In this document: positions 1 to 5,196 of the stretch, piece after piece
How positions within the stretch are numbered: the first letter of the stretch is position 1
How the letters are laid out: every line of letters begins with the position of its first letter
Assembly (NCBI GenBank): GCA_025997655.1
Contig: BNUW01000157.1
Coordinates: forward strand, 1 to 5,196
Direction: 5' to 3'
DNA from: Spirochaetia bacterium
Lineage (GTDB): Bacteria; Spirochaetota; Spirochaetia; Treponematales; Breznakiellaceae
DNA: 5,196 nucleotides
The notes under the pieces: model-generated
What the model was told of the DNA's origin: nothing
What the model saw: only the letters and a program-made list of their open reading frames with translations
Database searches by the model: none
Program-made: the position numbers and the translations under genes

Positions 1-276
1 ATTCTCTACCGTGAATTCGGCATCCTCTTTCTGCGGAACCTGATGCTGAAAAAGGGGGTTGCCATGGGCGCCCGGAGGGGGGGGAAAATCAAGGCGGTCA
101 GCTATATGTTTACCGGGATAAGCGCCCTCCTTGCCTCCAGCGTGCAACGCCTGGGGATCGAAGGTCCCTATTTCGATATCCTCCGTTATATCGCCTGGGG
201 TTTTCTCGGCATTTCCGTGGTAATCGCCCTGATTTCCTTTTTTGATTACCTTGGGGTGTATAGAAAAACGGCGTAG
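1..276 (+). CDS. pgsA: CDP-diacylglycerol--glycerol-3-phosphate 3-phosphatidyltransferase (PgsA-like), C-terminal part, 5' end outside the window
   Basis: The open frame enters from the left edge and ends at TAG 274-276, giving the last 91 residues of a membrane protein. The enzyme would make phosphatidylglycerophosphate from CDP-diacylglycerol and glycerol 3-phosphate at the inner membrane, the first committed step to phosphatidylglycerol. The visible part starts with YREFGILFLRNL and continues to GVAMGARRGGKIKAV, which matches the conserved second half of PgsA (an RE pair, then LR, then a small-residue stretch ending in GK[IV]K). Two hydrophobic segments follow (roughly residues 34-47 and 65-83), with a final Y-L near the C-terminus as in PgsA. 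The catalytic CDP-alcohol phosphotransferase motif (DGxxAR...GxxxDxxxD) would lie upstream and cannot be checked. Another CDP-alcohol phosphatidyltransferase is possible, but the GKIK region favours PgsA. An internal ATG at base 43 is not the true start, because homology continues upstream of it. It converges with the minus-strand operon, with 10 bases between stop codons. Confidence 0.82.
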   Translation: MLYREFGILFLRNLMLKKGVAMGARRGGKIKAVSYMFTGISALLASSVQRLGIEGPYFDILRYIAWGFLGISVVIALISFFDYLGVYRKTA

Positions 277-286
277 GTTTTGCGAG

Positions 287-1570
287 CTACAAAAAATACC
301 GCAGCAACACATATCCTGTGCATATCACCAGGCTGATAAGGGTAATCAGAGCCCCATACTTGGTAAAATCCATAAACGTAATCGGGTATCCGTTTTTGGT
401 ACAAATACTCGCGGATACCACGTTGGCGGATGCGCCAATCAGCGTCGCGTTTCCACCAAGACAGGCCCCCAGGGAAAGCGCCCACCACAGGGGCCGGGCC
501 AATTCGGGACCTATGGTAGCGGAAATGTCCTGCACCATGGGGATCATGGTGGCCACATAGGGAATATTGTCAATCACGGCGGATAATATCCCGGAAACCC
601 AGATGAGCAGTGCTGCGGTCAGGGGCAGATTGCCCTTGGTAAGGCCCGTCAGAAAATCCGCCCATTTTTTAATCCATCCCATATCAACCAGGCCCTGCAC
701 CATAATAAAAAGGCCCATGAAAAAGAAGAGTATCCCCCATTCAACGTCCCGGAAACAGTCGTCAAGTTCGTATTCCCCCCGGGAAAGGAGCAGCAGGACG
801 GCGGCGGAGAACAGGGCCACCGTGGCGGCTTCGAACCCAAGGTTTTCGTGAAAGAGAAAACCCGCCACCGCAATGATAAGGACGACGATACATTTGATCA
901 TCAGGGGTTTGTTTTCCAGGCATTTGGATTCGTCAAAATCCATAATCCGGGCCCTCCGCGCGTTGGAGACCACCATCTGTTTTTTGAAAAGAAGAATTAT
1001 GGTAACCGAAAAGGCCGCCAGAATAATGAGGATCACCGGCCCAAGGTTTACCACAAAGTCAAGAAAGCTCAGTTTTGCTGCGCTGCCGATCATGATGTTC
1101 GGCGGGTCCCCGGTAAAGGTGGCCGTTCCCCCGATATTCGATGCAATGGCCAGACAGATGACAAAGGGCACCGGCGCTATGCCCAGTTCCACCGCGATAA
1201 GGATGGTTACGGGGCTTAGCAGCAATATTGTGGTAACGTTATCCAGCAGGGCGGAAATGACTGCGGTTATCAGGGAGAGGAAGATGAGTATCTTTAAGGG
1301 GTCCCCATGGGCGGCCTTGGCGGTTTTTATGGCAAGGTATTGAAAGAGCCCGGTAGTTTTGGTGATTTCGATAATGATCAGCATACTGATCAGCTTGAAA
1401 ATAACATTCCAGTCGATAGCCCGGAAGGCGTCTTCCTGGCTGATAATCCGGAGGATAATAAAAAGCACCGCCGTCAACAGGACTATCAGGATCTTGTTTA
1501 TCTTGTCCGTAAATATAATGATATACGCGACGACAAACAGAATCAGGGCGGTCCATGCCAGGATACTCAT
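287..1570 (-). CDS. ArsB/NhaD-type permease of the ion transporter (IT) superfamily
   Basis: This is a 427-residue polytopic membrane protein, about the length of ArsB-like permeases, with around ten or more hydrophobic segments. It has the two-fold internal repeat of the IT superfamily (ArsB, NhaD, SLC13, human P protein). Repeat one has DWNVIF (53-58), ALLDNVTT (107-114) and NIGGTATFTGDPPN (145-158). Repeat two has VEWGILFFF (276-284), AVIDNIP (331-337) and GGNATLIGASANV (372-384). The paired DN motifs in helix breaks and the paired GG-T/N-A-T motifs are where this superfamily binds substrate and ions. Known members move arsenite, Na+/H+ or carboxylates; the sequence does not decide which. 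No ArsR, ArsA or ArsC gene is nearby, so arsenite export is not supported, and a Na+/H+ antiporter or anion carrier is at least as likely. The start at 1570 has a TGAGGG ribosome site at 1579-1584, 8 bases upstream and inside the end of the preceding gene. Only 3 bases separate it from that gene's stop. It is the last gene of the operon. Confidence 0.88.
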   Translation of the reverse strand: MSILAWTALILFVVAYIIIFTDKINKILIVLLTAVLFIILRIISQEDAFRAIDWNVIFKLISMLIIIEITKTTGLFQYLAIKTAKAAHGDPLKILIFLSLITAVISALLDNVTTILLLSPVTILIAVELGIAPVPFVICLAIASNIGGTATFTGDPPNIMIGSAAKLSFLDFVVNLGPVILIILAAFSVTIILLFKKQMVVSNARRARIMDFDESKCLENKPLMIKCIVVLIIAVAGFLFHENLGFEAATVALFSAAVLLLLSRGEYELDDCFRDVEWGILFFFMGLFIMVQGLVDMGWIKKWADFLTGLTKGNLPLTAALLIWVSGILSAVIDNIPYVATMIPMVQDISATIGPELARPLWWALSLGACLGGNATLIGASANVVSASICTKNGYPITFMDFTKYGALITLISLVICTGYVLLRYFL

Positions 1571-1573
1571 ATC

Positions 1574-2485
1574 TTATGCCCTCAATACTTTATGCAGTAT
1601 ATCCATGTACCCAACCACGCCGGTGAGGGTTTTCTTGTGTTTCACCACCGGAAGATGCTGGCGCTTACACAGAATGAATTTCACAATCGCCTCGACAACC
1701 GGAGAATCTTCATCCAGGACTATCTCCGGCTTCTTCATCACATCCCCGATACGGACACTGTTTTCTTCTTTCAGCAGTCCCTCAAAGGGTTCAAAATGAC
1801 TCAGGAATTTGAGGTTCTCCAGTTTGATGGCGTAATCGGGGATGCCCACGGAAAAAAGATCCACCACGGTGAGTTCCCCCACAAAAAAACCATGGCGGTC
1901 CAGAATGGGCAGATAGCCTAAACGATCTTTATAGAACAAATCCACCGCTTCTTTAACCGTGTTATCCGTGTGCAATACCGTAAGGGTAGTATTCATGATG
2001 GAGGCCACGGTCAATTTTTTGGTAACTTCAATTTTGGCGCCCTTGAGAATCTCGATAAAGGCATTGGGATTCACCGCGCCGCAGAGTTTGGGGAATAATG
2101 GTCCCTGTGATATTTTGGCAAGCGCCGCCAGGGTATTCAGATACTGGGTTGAGGCCGACAGGGAGGTCAGCATCAGAGCCATCATATGGGTAGCCGGCTC
2201 CCCCTGCGCCTCCGCCTGAATGGGGGATGCCGGAATACCAATGACAATAATGAAATCGTCAAAATCTTCAAGCCGGGCATGGGGAATAGCAAGACCTGAA
2301 GGAAGCAGGGTACCGCCGAGGTTTTCACGATCCGCAATGACATCCCGGAGGGTCTTTTCCGGTATCGGGAATCTTTTTCCGGGACGGTATAGCTCCCGAA
2401 TCATTTCATCAAGCAGTTCATCCCTGGTTTTACCGGGCCGTTTTAACAGTACCAGATCGGGGTGAATTAAACTGGATAATTTCAT
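1574..2485 (-). CDS. PTS EIIA (type 2, fructose/Ntr-like) domain fused to a pair of CBS domains
   Basis: This is a 303-residue soluble protein with no membrane segment or signal peptide. Residues 1 to about 150 form a PTS EIIA type-2 domain. The diagnostic stretch is RENLGGTLLPSGLAIPHAR (53-71), matching the family pattern R-E-x-x-G...G-[IL]-A-[IVL]-P-H, with His69 as the expected phospho-acceptor. Two CBS domains follow: about 157-212 (TVASIMNTTLTVLHTDNT, then GYLPILDRHGFFVGELTVVDLF) and about 244-302 (RIGDVMKKPEIVLDEDSP, then HLPVVKHKKTLTGVVGYMDIL). Such CBS pairs often bind adenine nucleotides. No EIIB, EIIC, HPr or EI gene is in the window, and a sugar-transport role is unlikely. A regulatory role, sensing phosphorylation state and nucleotides and acting on the adjacent permease, is an inference. 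The start at 2485 has GAGAGGG at 2491-2497, 5 bases upstream. It lies 21 bases after the P-II-like gene and 3 bases before the permease. Confidence 0.9.
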   Translation of the reverse strand: MKLSSLIHPDLVLLKRPGKTRDELLDEMIRELYRPGKRFPIPEKTLRDVIADRENLGGTLLPSGLAIPHARLEDFDDFIIVIGIPASPIQAEAQGEPATHMMALMLTSLSASTQYLNTLAALAKISQGPLFPKLCGAVNPNAFIEILKGAKIEVTKKLTVASIMNTTLTVLHTDNTVKEAVDLFYKDRLGYLPILDRHGFFVGELTVVDLFSVGIPDYAIKLENLKFLSHFEPFEGLLKEENSVRIGDVMKKPEIVLDEDSPVVEAIVKFILCKRQHLPVVKHKKTLTGVVGYMDILHKVLRA

Positions 2486-2506
2486 TATATCCCTCTCACG
2501 AACCTT

Positions 2507-3220
2507 TTAAGACAGCGCGTTAAGGCTCATCACCTGGTCTACGGGCAGCGAGAAAATCACTCCGGCGGCCTGGGATGCAGCGCCGAAGCCCGGCCGTACC
2601 GCCTCCATGATGGGGACAACCGTATCCTTGTCCGCCAGAATAAAGATGATTTCCTTTTCGTCCTGCACCGTAATGCCGACAAACTTTTTCATCACCTCCT
2701 GCGAAATACCCCGGGCGCTGATAACGGTACCGCCCCGGGCCCCCGCCTTGCGGGCCTCTGTCATAAAGGCGTCACTGTTCCCTCTGTTTAGTATCGAGAT
2801 AATCATCTCGTTCTTTATTTCAATAGCGTTCATCCTCTTGTCCTCCTTAGTATTTGGCTTCTCCCTGGCAGCCTCCTCGAACATCGTAAAAAGACGGGCA
2901 GTTATACCGCCGAGGGGCACCGAAAACGCGATACCGGCGCCGGCGCTCCGGGCTCCTATTGTACCGCGAACTTCCCGGATAATGTGGGGCGTCTCCGTGC
3001 TCTGCACAAGGCAGATGAATACGGCCTTGTCTGTTGTGCCGATGCCCAGGAGGTCGATGATTTCCGAGCTTGCCGTCCCGCTGCCCTTACTGACAAAACT
3101 CAGCAGGCAGTTGTCCCTGGCAAATACCTCGGCTATCGCCTGCACCTTATCCCAGTCCACGATGAGAAAAAGCGCTTTCAAACGAATCTGATCTTTGGCT
3201 GCCCTTATTGTGTTAACCAT
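2507..3220 (-). CDS. Tandem P-II-like signalling protein (two P-II-like domains in one chain)
   Basis: From ATG 3220 this is a 237-residue soluble protein made of two homologous P-II-like domains. Domain 1 spans about residues 13-115 and domain 2 about 137-233, joined by a charged linker (114-136). They align along their length: VSKGSGTASSEIIDLLGI (43-60) with ISARGISQEVMKKFVGI (167-183), then DKAVFICLV with EKEIIFILA, then REVRGTIGARSAGAGIAFSVPL (82-103) with MEAVRPGFGAASQAAGVIFSLPV (205-227). Domain 2 is closer to the P-II pattern (AGARGGTVISARG at 159-171). Neither has the YKGAEY T-loop signature that carries the uridylylated tyrosine, so classical GlnD control is unlikely. P-II family proteins usually bind ATP/ADP at subunit clefts and control transporters or enzymes by contact. 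ATG 3220 is preferred over ATG 3265, which adds 15 residues, because GAGGAGG lies at 3230-3236, 9 bases upstream. It overlaps the DUF1538 gene by 8 bases, so translational coupling is likely. An internal start at 2833 may yield domain 2 alone. Confidence 0.85.
   Translation of the reverse strand: MVNTIRAAKDQIRLKALFLIVDWDKVQAIAEVFARDNCLLSFVSKGSGTASSEIIDLLGIGTTDKAVFICLVQSTETPHIIREVRGTIGARSAGAGIAFSVPLGGITARLFTMFEEAAREKPNTKEDKRMNAIEIKNEMIISILNRGNSDAFMTEARKAGARGGTVISARGISQEVMKKFVGITVQDEKEIIFILADKDTVVPIMEAVRPGFGAASQAAGVIFSLPVDQVMSLNALS
2842..2848 (-). promoter_or_regulatory. Internal ribosome binding site within the P-II-like gene
   Basis: The minus strand reads AAGGAGG, 8 bases before an in-frame ATG at 2833-2831 (Met130). 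The site falls in the linker between the two P-II-like domains and encodes part of TKEDKR. Initiation there would give a free 108-residue second domain (2833 to 2507). Spacing and match are as good as at the gene's own start, so it is either a used internal start or a relic of two separate genes that became joined. Confidence 0.55.
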
Positions 3221-4760
3221 AATAGTAAGCCTCCTCGAATACAACCACACCTTCCATGCCCACATCGGCCTCGGGGGCTTCTATCGCCGCAAATTGCTTC
3301 CGGTAGATGAGCCCCAAAAGCTGGACAACCACCAAGGGTGTCATTGCAACCATGGCCACAATACCAAATGCGTCCTCCATGTGTCCGGCGCTTGCACACG
3401 CGCCGATGGCAAAGGGTAAGAGGAAGGTGCTGGTCATCGGGCCGGAACACACGCCGCCCGAGTCAAAGGCGATACCGGTAAAAATCGGCGGCACAAAAAA
3501 GGTAAGTACCAGCGCGAACACATACCCCGGAACAAGGATGTATAAAATACTGACATTAAAAAGGATACGCGCCATGGCGATACCCAAGGCGAGGGACATG
3601 CCGATGGCGAGGGCCTTAGCCATAACTTTTTGGGTGATGGCGCCCTGGGACACATCTTCAACCTGCTTGTTCAACACATGTACTGCGGGTTCGGCGGCCA
3701 CAATGAAGTAGCCGATGATCATGGCCAGCGGTATCAGCACCCACTTGATGGGGGATGCGCCGAGTTCGCTGCCGAAGAGGCTTCCCACGGGAATAAAGCC
3801 CACCTCCACCCCGGTGAGGAATACCACGAGCCCTATGAAGGTGTAGACGAAGCCGATGACTATCCTGCCAAGCTGGCGCCGGTGAAAGCGCCGCGTAATC
3901 AGTTGGAATATAAAGAAGAAGACCAGTATTGCCCCCAGTGCGGTTCCCACATTTTTTATCGTTTCGGGGAATTCTTCGACAAAGGCTTTCACCACATCAC
4001 GGTCGGTGTAACCCGCAATGGCGGCTATCTTTTCTTCGGGCAGGCTGTTCGGCGGTACTTCGGTTATTTGCAGGGCCATACCGAGTAGCATTACTGCCAT
4101 TATCGGGCCGATACTGCAGAGGGCAGCAAAGCCGAAACTGTCGCTCTTGGCGCCCTTATCACCGCGAAGGGATGCGACGCCGGCACACATTGCCAGCATA
4201 AACGGAACGGTAATCGGGCCGGTGGTTACACCCCCCGAGTCAAAGGATACGGGGACAAAGGCCGTAGCGCCATGGCTCGCCATATAGAAAGCGAGAGCAA
4301 AGGTGACTGCGTAGAAAAACAGCAAAAGGAAGCGCAGCGGCACGCCGATAATTACCCGCAGCACCGCTATTGCCATAAACAGGCCGACACCCACGCCCAC
4401 CGTTACAATGAGCGTCTGGATGTTCAGCGATTTGGCGAGCTGCAATGCCAATACCATCAGGTCCGGCTCAGCAATGGTGATGATAAGGCCCATCAAAAAG
4501 CTGATGCCCACCGCCAGAAACACATTTTTCCCCTTGGTAAGCTCCGCGCCGATACCTTCACCCATGGGCATCATTGCCATATCGGCCCCCAGGGTAAAGA
4601 ACCCCATCCCGACGATGAGCAACGCGGCGCCCACAAGAAACATGACGATGATTCCCGCAGACATAGGTACAAAGATAATGCTTGCGATAAGCACAATCAC
4701 GGTAATGGGCAGCACCGATGAAAAGGCTTCCACAATCTTTTCATTTAAGACTTTGTTCAT
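3213..4760 (-). CDS. DUF1538 family membrane protein, two DUF1538 repeats (putative transporter)
   Basis: This is a 515-residue polytopic membrane protein that I recognise as DUF1538, a family of unknown function usually assumed to be transporters. It consists of two homologous halves. Half one has GADMAMMPMGEGIGAEL (58-74), AEP (97-99) and FDSGGVTTGPITVPFMLA (173-190). Half two has GVEVGFIPVGSLFGSELG (317-334), AEP (356-358) and FDSGGVCSGPMTSTFLLPF (432-450). A soluble stretch of about 35 residues with many charges (roughly 234-270) separates the halves. The duplicated acidic FDSGG and AEP motifs within hydrophobic segments look like candidate ion or substrate sites; that is inference. ATG 4760 is chosen because the protein then begins MNKVLNEKIVEAFSSVLPI, the usual family opening. 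An in-frame ATG at 4799 would add 13 atypical residues (MDICNCKEYKELI). Ribosome-site evidence is ambiguous: AAGGAG at 4776-4781 is 15 bases away, and AAGAGC at 4766-4771 is weak. It is the first gene of the operon and overlaps the P-II-like gene by 8 bases. Confidence 0.85.
   Translation of the reverse strand: MNKVLNEKIVEAFSSVLPITVIVLIASIIFVPMSAGIIVMFLVGAALLIVGMGFFTLGADMAMMPMGEGIGAELTKGKNVFLAVGISFLMGLIITIAEPDLMVLALQLAKSLNIQTLIVTVGVGVGLFMAIAVLRVIIGVPLRFLLLFFYAVTFALAFYMASHGATAFVPVSFDSGGVTTGPITVPFMLAMCAGVASLRGDKGAKSDSFGFAALCSIGPIMAVMLLGMALQITEVPPNSLPEEKIAAIAGYTDRDVVKAFVEEFPETIKNVGTALGAILVFFFIFQLITRRFHRRQLGRIVIGFVYTFIGLVVFLTGVEVGFIPVGSLFGSELGASPIKWVLIPLAMIIGYFIVAAEPAVHVLNKQVEDVSQGAITQKVMAKALAIGMSLALGIAMARILFNVSILYILVPGYVFALVLTFFVPPIFTGIAFDSGGVCSGPMTSTFLLPFAIGACASAGHMEDAFGIVAMVAMTPLVVVQLLGLIYRKQFAAIEAPEADVGMEGVVVFEEAYYYG
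3230..3236 (-). promoter_or_regulatory. Ribosome binding site of the tandem P-II-like gene
   Basis: The minus strand reads GAGGAGG here, 9 bases before ATG 3220. It lies inside the last codons of the DUF1538 gene. It settles the start at 3220 rather than the longer frame from 3265, which lies upstream of this site and would translate through it. Confidence 0.8.
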
Positions 4761-4810
4761 AATTAGCTCTTTATACTCCTTACAATTACAAATGTCCATA
4801 GGATCGCAAT

Positions 4811-4852
4811 TCCCTTGACCTTCATTTGAAATGACAAGGGAGGAAATCCTTG
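4811..4852 (-). repeat. Imperfect inverted repeats in the operon leader
   Basis: TCCCTTG (4811-4817) and CAAGGGA (4835-4841) form a perfect 7-base inverted repeat. Between them TCATT and AATGA can form an inner stem, with an ACCT bulge on one side. A third element, CCTTG at 4848-4852, is complementary to CAAGG at 4835-4839, so two hairpins that share the middle arm are possible. Read on the minus strand, TGTCAT followed by CAAGG-A occurs twice, as a degenerate direct repeat. There is no U-tract typical of a terminator. It could be a leader structure, an interspersed repeat or a binding site. Confidence 0.4.
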
Positions 4853-4914
4853 CCGGGATGACAGATCTTTTGGGGGATTTTGTGTTAAAATGGCTTATTT
4901 ATTACCTTTGCCGC

Positions 4915-4943
4915 TTGACAGACGGTTCTCTATAGACTATCTT
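4915..4943 (+). promoter_or_regulatory. Sigma70-type promoter reading rightward, away from the operon
   Basis: A perfect -35 box TTGACA (4915-4920) is followed by a 17-base spacer and TATCTT (4938-4943), a 4 of 6 match to TATAAT. The transcription start would fall near 4950. This is the best promoter-like sequence in the intergenic region. Its target is either the small ORF at 4950, something beyond the right edge, or an untranslated RNA. It is a sequence match only. Confidence 0.5.
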
Positions 4944-4957
4944 TAGCATATGAACAA
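4929..4957 (-). promoter_or_regulatory. Candidate promoter for the minus-strand operon
   Basis: On the minus strand, TTGTTC (4957-4952) is followed by a 17-base spacer and TATAGA (4934-4929). These are 3 of 6 and 4 of 6 matches to the sigma70 boxes. Transcription would start near 4922, leaving a leader of about 160 bases before ATG 4760. It physically overlaps the rightward promoter, so the two would compete. The match is weak and other sites could serve. Confidence 0.22.
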
Positions 4958-5150
4958 TGCAATGCTATCGGTAGGGAAGTCAGCCTTTCATTCCTTTTTC
5001 CACAATCACTCCGAACATGTTGTTTTGGCTAATAAGGTTGAGGTATTGGAAAAGCGGGAAGATGACTATAGGGAACCTCTAAAAAGGGTATTTTTCAATC
5101 GTCATTTTCAGTTTTTAACGAATTTTGAAAAACCTACTACCTGTTGTTAA
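4950..5150 (+). CDS. Doubtful 66-residue ORF downstream of the rightward promoter
   Basis: The frame opens with ATG at 4950 and closes at TAA 5148-5150. I do not recognise the product: it has no membrane segment, no signal peptide and no known motif, and it ends in Cys-Cys. No Shine-Dalgarno site precedes it, but ATG 4950 coincides with the expected transcription start of the promoter at 4915-4943, so a leaderless message is possible. The second half of the frame runs through AT-rich sequence resembling an insertion-sequence end (from 5071), which argues against a real gene. Most likely it is not coding. Confidence 0.15.
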   Translation: MNNAMLSVGKSAFHSFFHNHSEHVVLANKVEVLEKREDDYREPLKRVFFNRHFQFLTNFEKPTTCC

Positions 5151-5196
5151 TTTTTGGCATTCAAGACTGGGCATTGTTGGCCGCCCCCCATATTGA
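5071..5196. mobile_element. Possible left end of an insertion sequence or MITE, running off the window
   Basis: GGGAACCTCTAAAAA (5071-5085) resembles the terminal inverted repeats of some IS5-like elements. The following bases are AT-rich, unlike the coding region, and contain an 8-base inverted repeat (TTTTTCAA 5091-5098 with TTGAAAAA 5125-5132). The matching right end, any target duplication and any transposase would lie outside the window, so this is recognition by resemblance only. Confidence 0.22.

Larger units (their letters stand above)
4800..5196. other. Intergenic region upstream of the operon
   Basis: About 400 bases without a confident gene. From left to right it holds the leader inverted repeats (4811-4852), a stretch with no recognisable signal (4853-4914), overlapping candidate promoters for both strands (4915-4957), the doubtful small ORF and a possible mobile-element end from 5071. 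I see no tRNA, CRISPR repeat or riboswitch of a known class. Confidence 0.6.

Noticed and set aside
277..295. Terminator between the converging pgsA-like gene and the permease
   Set aside because: Only a weak AT-rich TTTTG/CAAAA pairing (278-282 with 290-294) is present, without a stable GC stem, so no terminator is called.
242..586. Plus-strand open frame of 114 codons, and other plus-strand frames through 287-4760
   Set aside because: They lie opposite well-supported minus-strand genes, have low-complexity or odd composition (runs of His, Arg, Gly, Ser) and show no family motifs.
287..1570. Arsenite efflux gene arsB
   Set aside because: The permease shares the ArsB/NhaD fold motifs, but no ars regulator, ATPase or reductase is nearby, so a specific arsenite role is not supported.
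3221..3265. Longer N-terminus of the P-II-like protein starting at ATG 3265
   Set aside because: The extra 15 residues (MWAWKVWLYSRRLTI) do not fit the family and the strong GAGGAGG site lies downstream of this start, directly serving ATG 3220.
3205..3450. Minus-strand open frame of 81 codons across the DUF1538/P-II junction
   Set aside because: It is a shifted frame of the DUF1538 gene, rich in Cys, Arg and Gly, with no motif. The DUF1538 frame is intact there, so it is not evidence of a frameshift.
4761..4799. Longer N-terminus of the DUF1538 protein starting at ATG 4799
   Set aside because: The added residues are atypical and the family-like opening begins at Met14. It is not fully excluded because the ribosome-site evidence at 4760 is weak.

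Overview
The window holds the 3' end of one plus-strand gene, a tightly packed four-gene minus-strand operon that fills most of the sequence, and about 400 bases of mostly non-coding DNA at the right end. The sequence is clearly bacterial: Shine-Dalgarno sites of the AGGAGG type, very short gene spacing, moderate GC and P-II, PTS and CBS regulatory domains. The gene set (a DUF1538 membrane protein, P-II-like proteins, a PTS EIIA-CBS protein and an ArsB/NhaD-type permease) and the near-50% GC impression would suit an anaerobe such as a spirochaete of the Treponema type. That placement is an inference from gene content and is weak.

Layout from left to right: (1) bases 1-276, plus strand, the C-terminal part of a phosphatidylglycerophosphate synthase (PgsA-like); (2) bases 287-1570, minus, an ArsB/NhaD-type (IT superfamily) ion permease; (3) bases 1574-2485, minus, a fusion of a PTS EIIA domain (type 2, phospho-acceptor His69) with two CBS domains; (4) bases 2507-3220, minus, a protein made of two P-II-like domains in tandem, with a well-formed internal ribosome binding site that could also release the second domain on its own; (5) bases 3213-4760, minus, a large membrane protein made of two homologous DUF1538 halves; (6) bases 4761-5196, the operon leader with imperfect inverted repeats, a good plus-strand sigma70-type promoter (4915-4943), a doubtful 66-codon ORF that begins where that promoter's transcript should start, and a possible insertion-sequence end near 5071.

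The operon is transcribed right to left: DUF1538 protein, tandem P-II-like protein, EIIA-CBS protein, permease. The first two genes overlap by 8 bases and the last two are 3 bases apart, so co-expression is very likely. Two predicted membrane transporters therefore flank two predicted soluble sensors. P-II and CBS domains commonly bind adenine nucleotides, and EIIA domains carry phosphate derived from PEP. The arrangement suggests an ion or solute transport module gated by cellular energy or phosphorylation state. The substrate cannot be read from the sequence. This operon is the most interesting part of the window.
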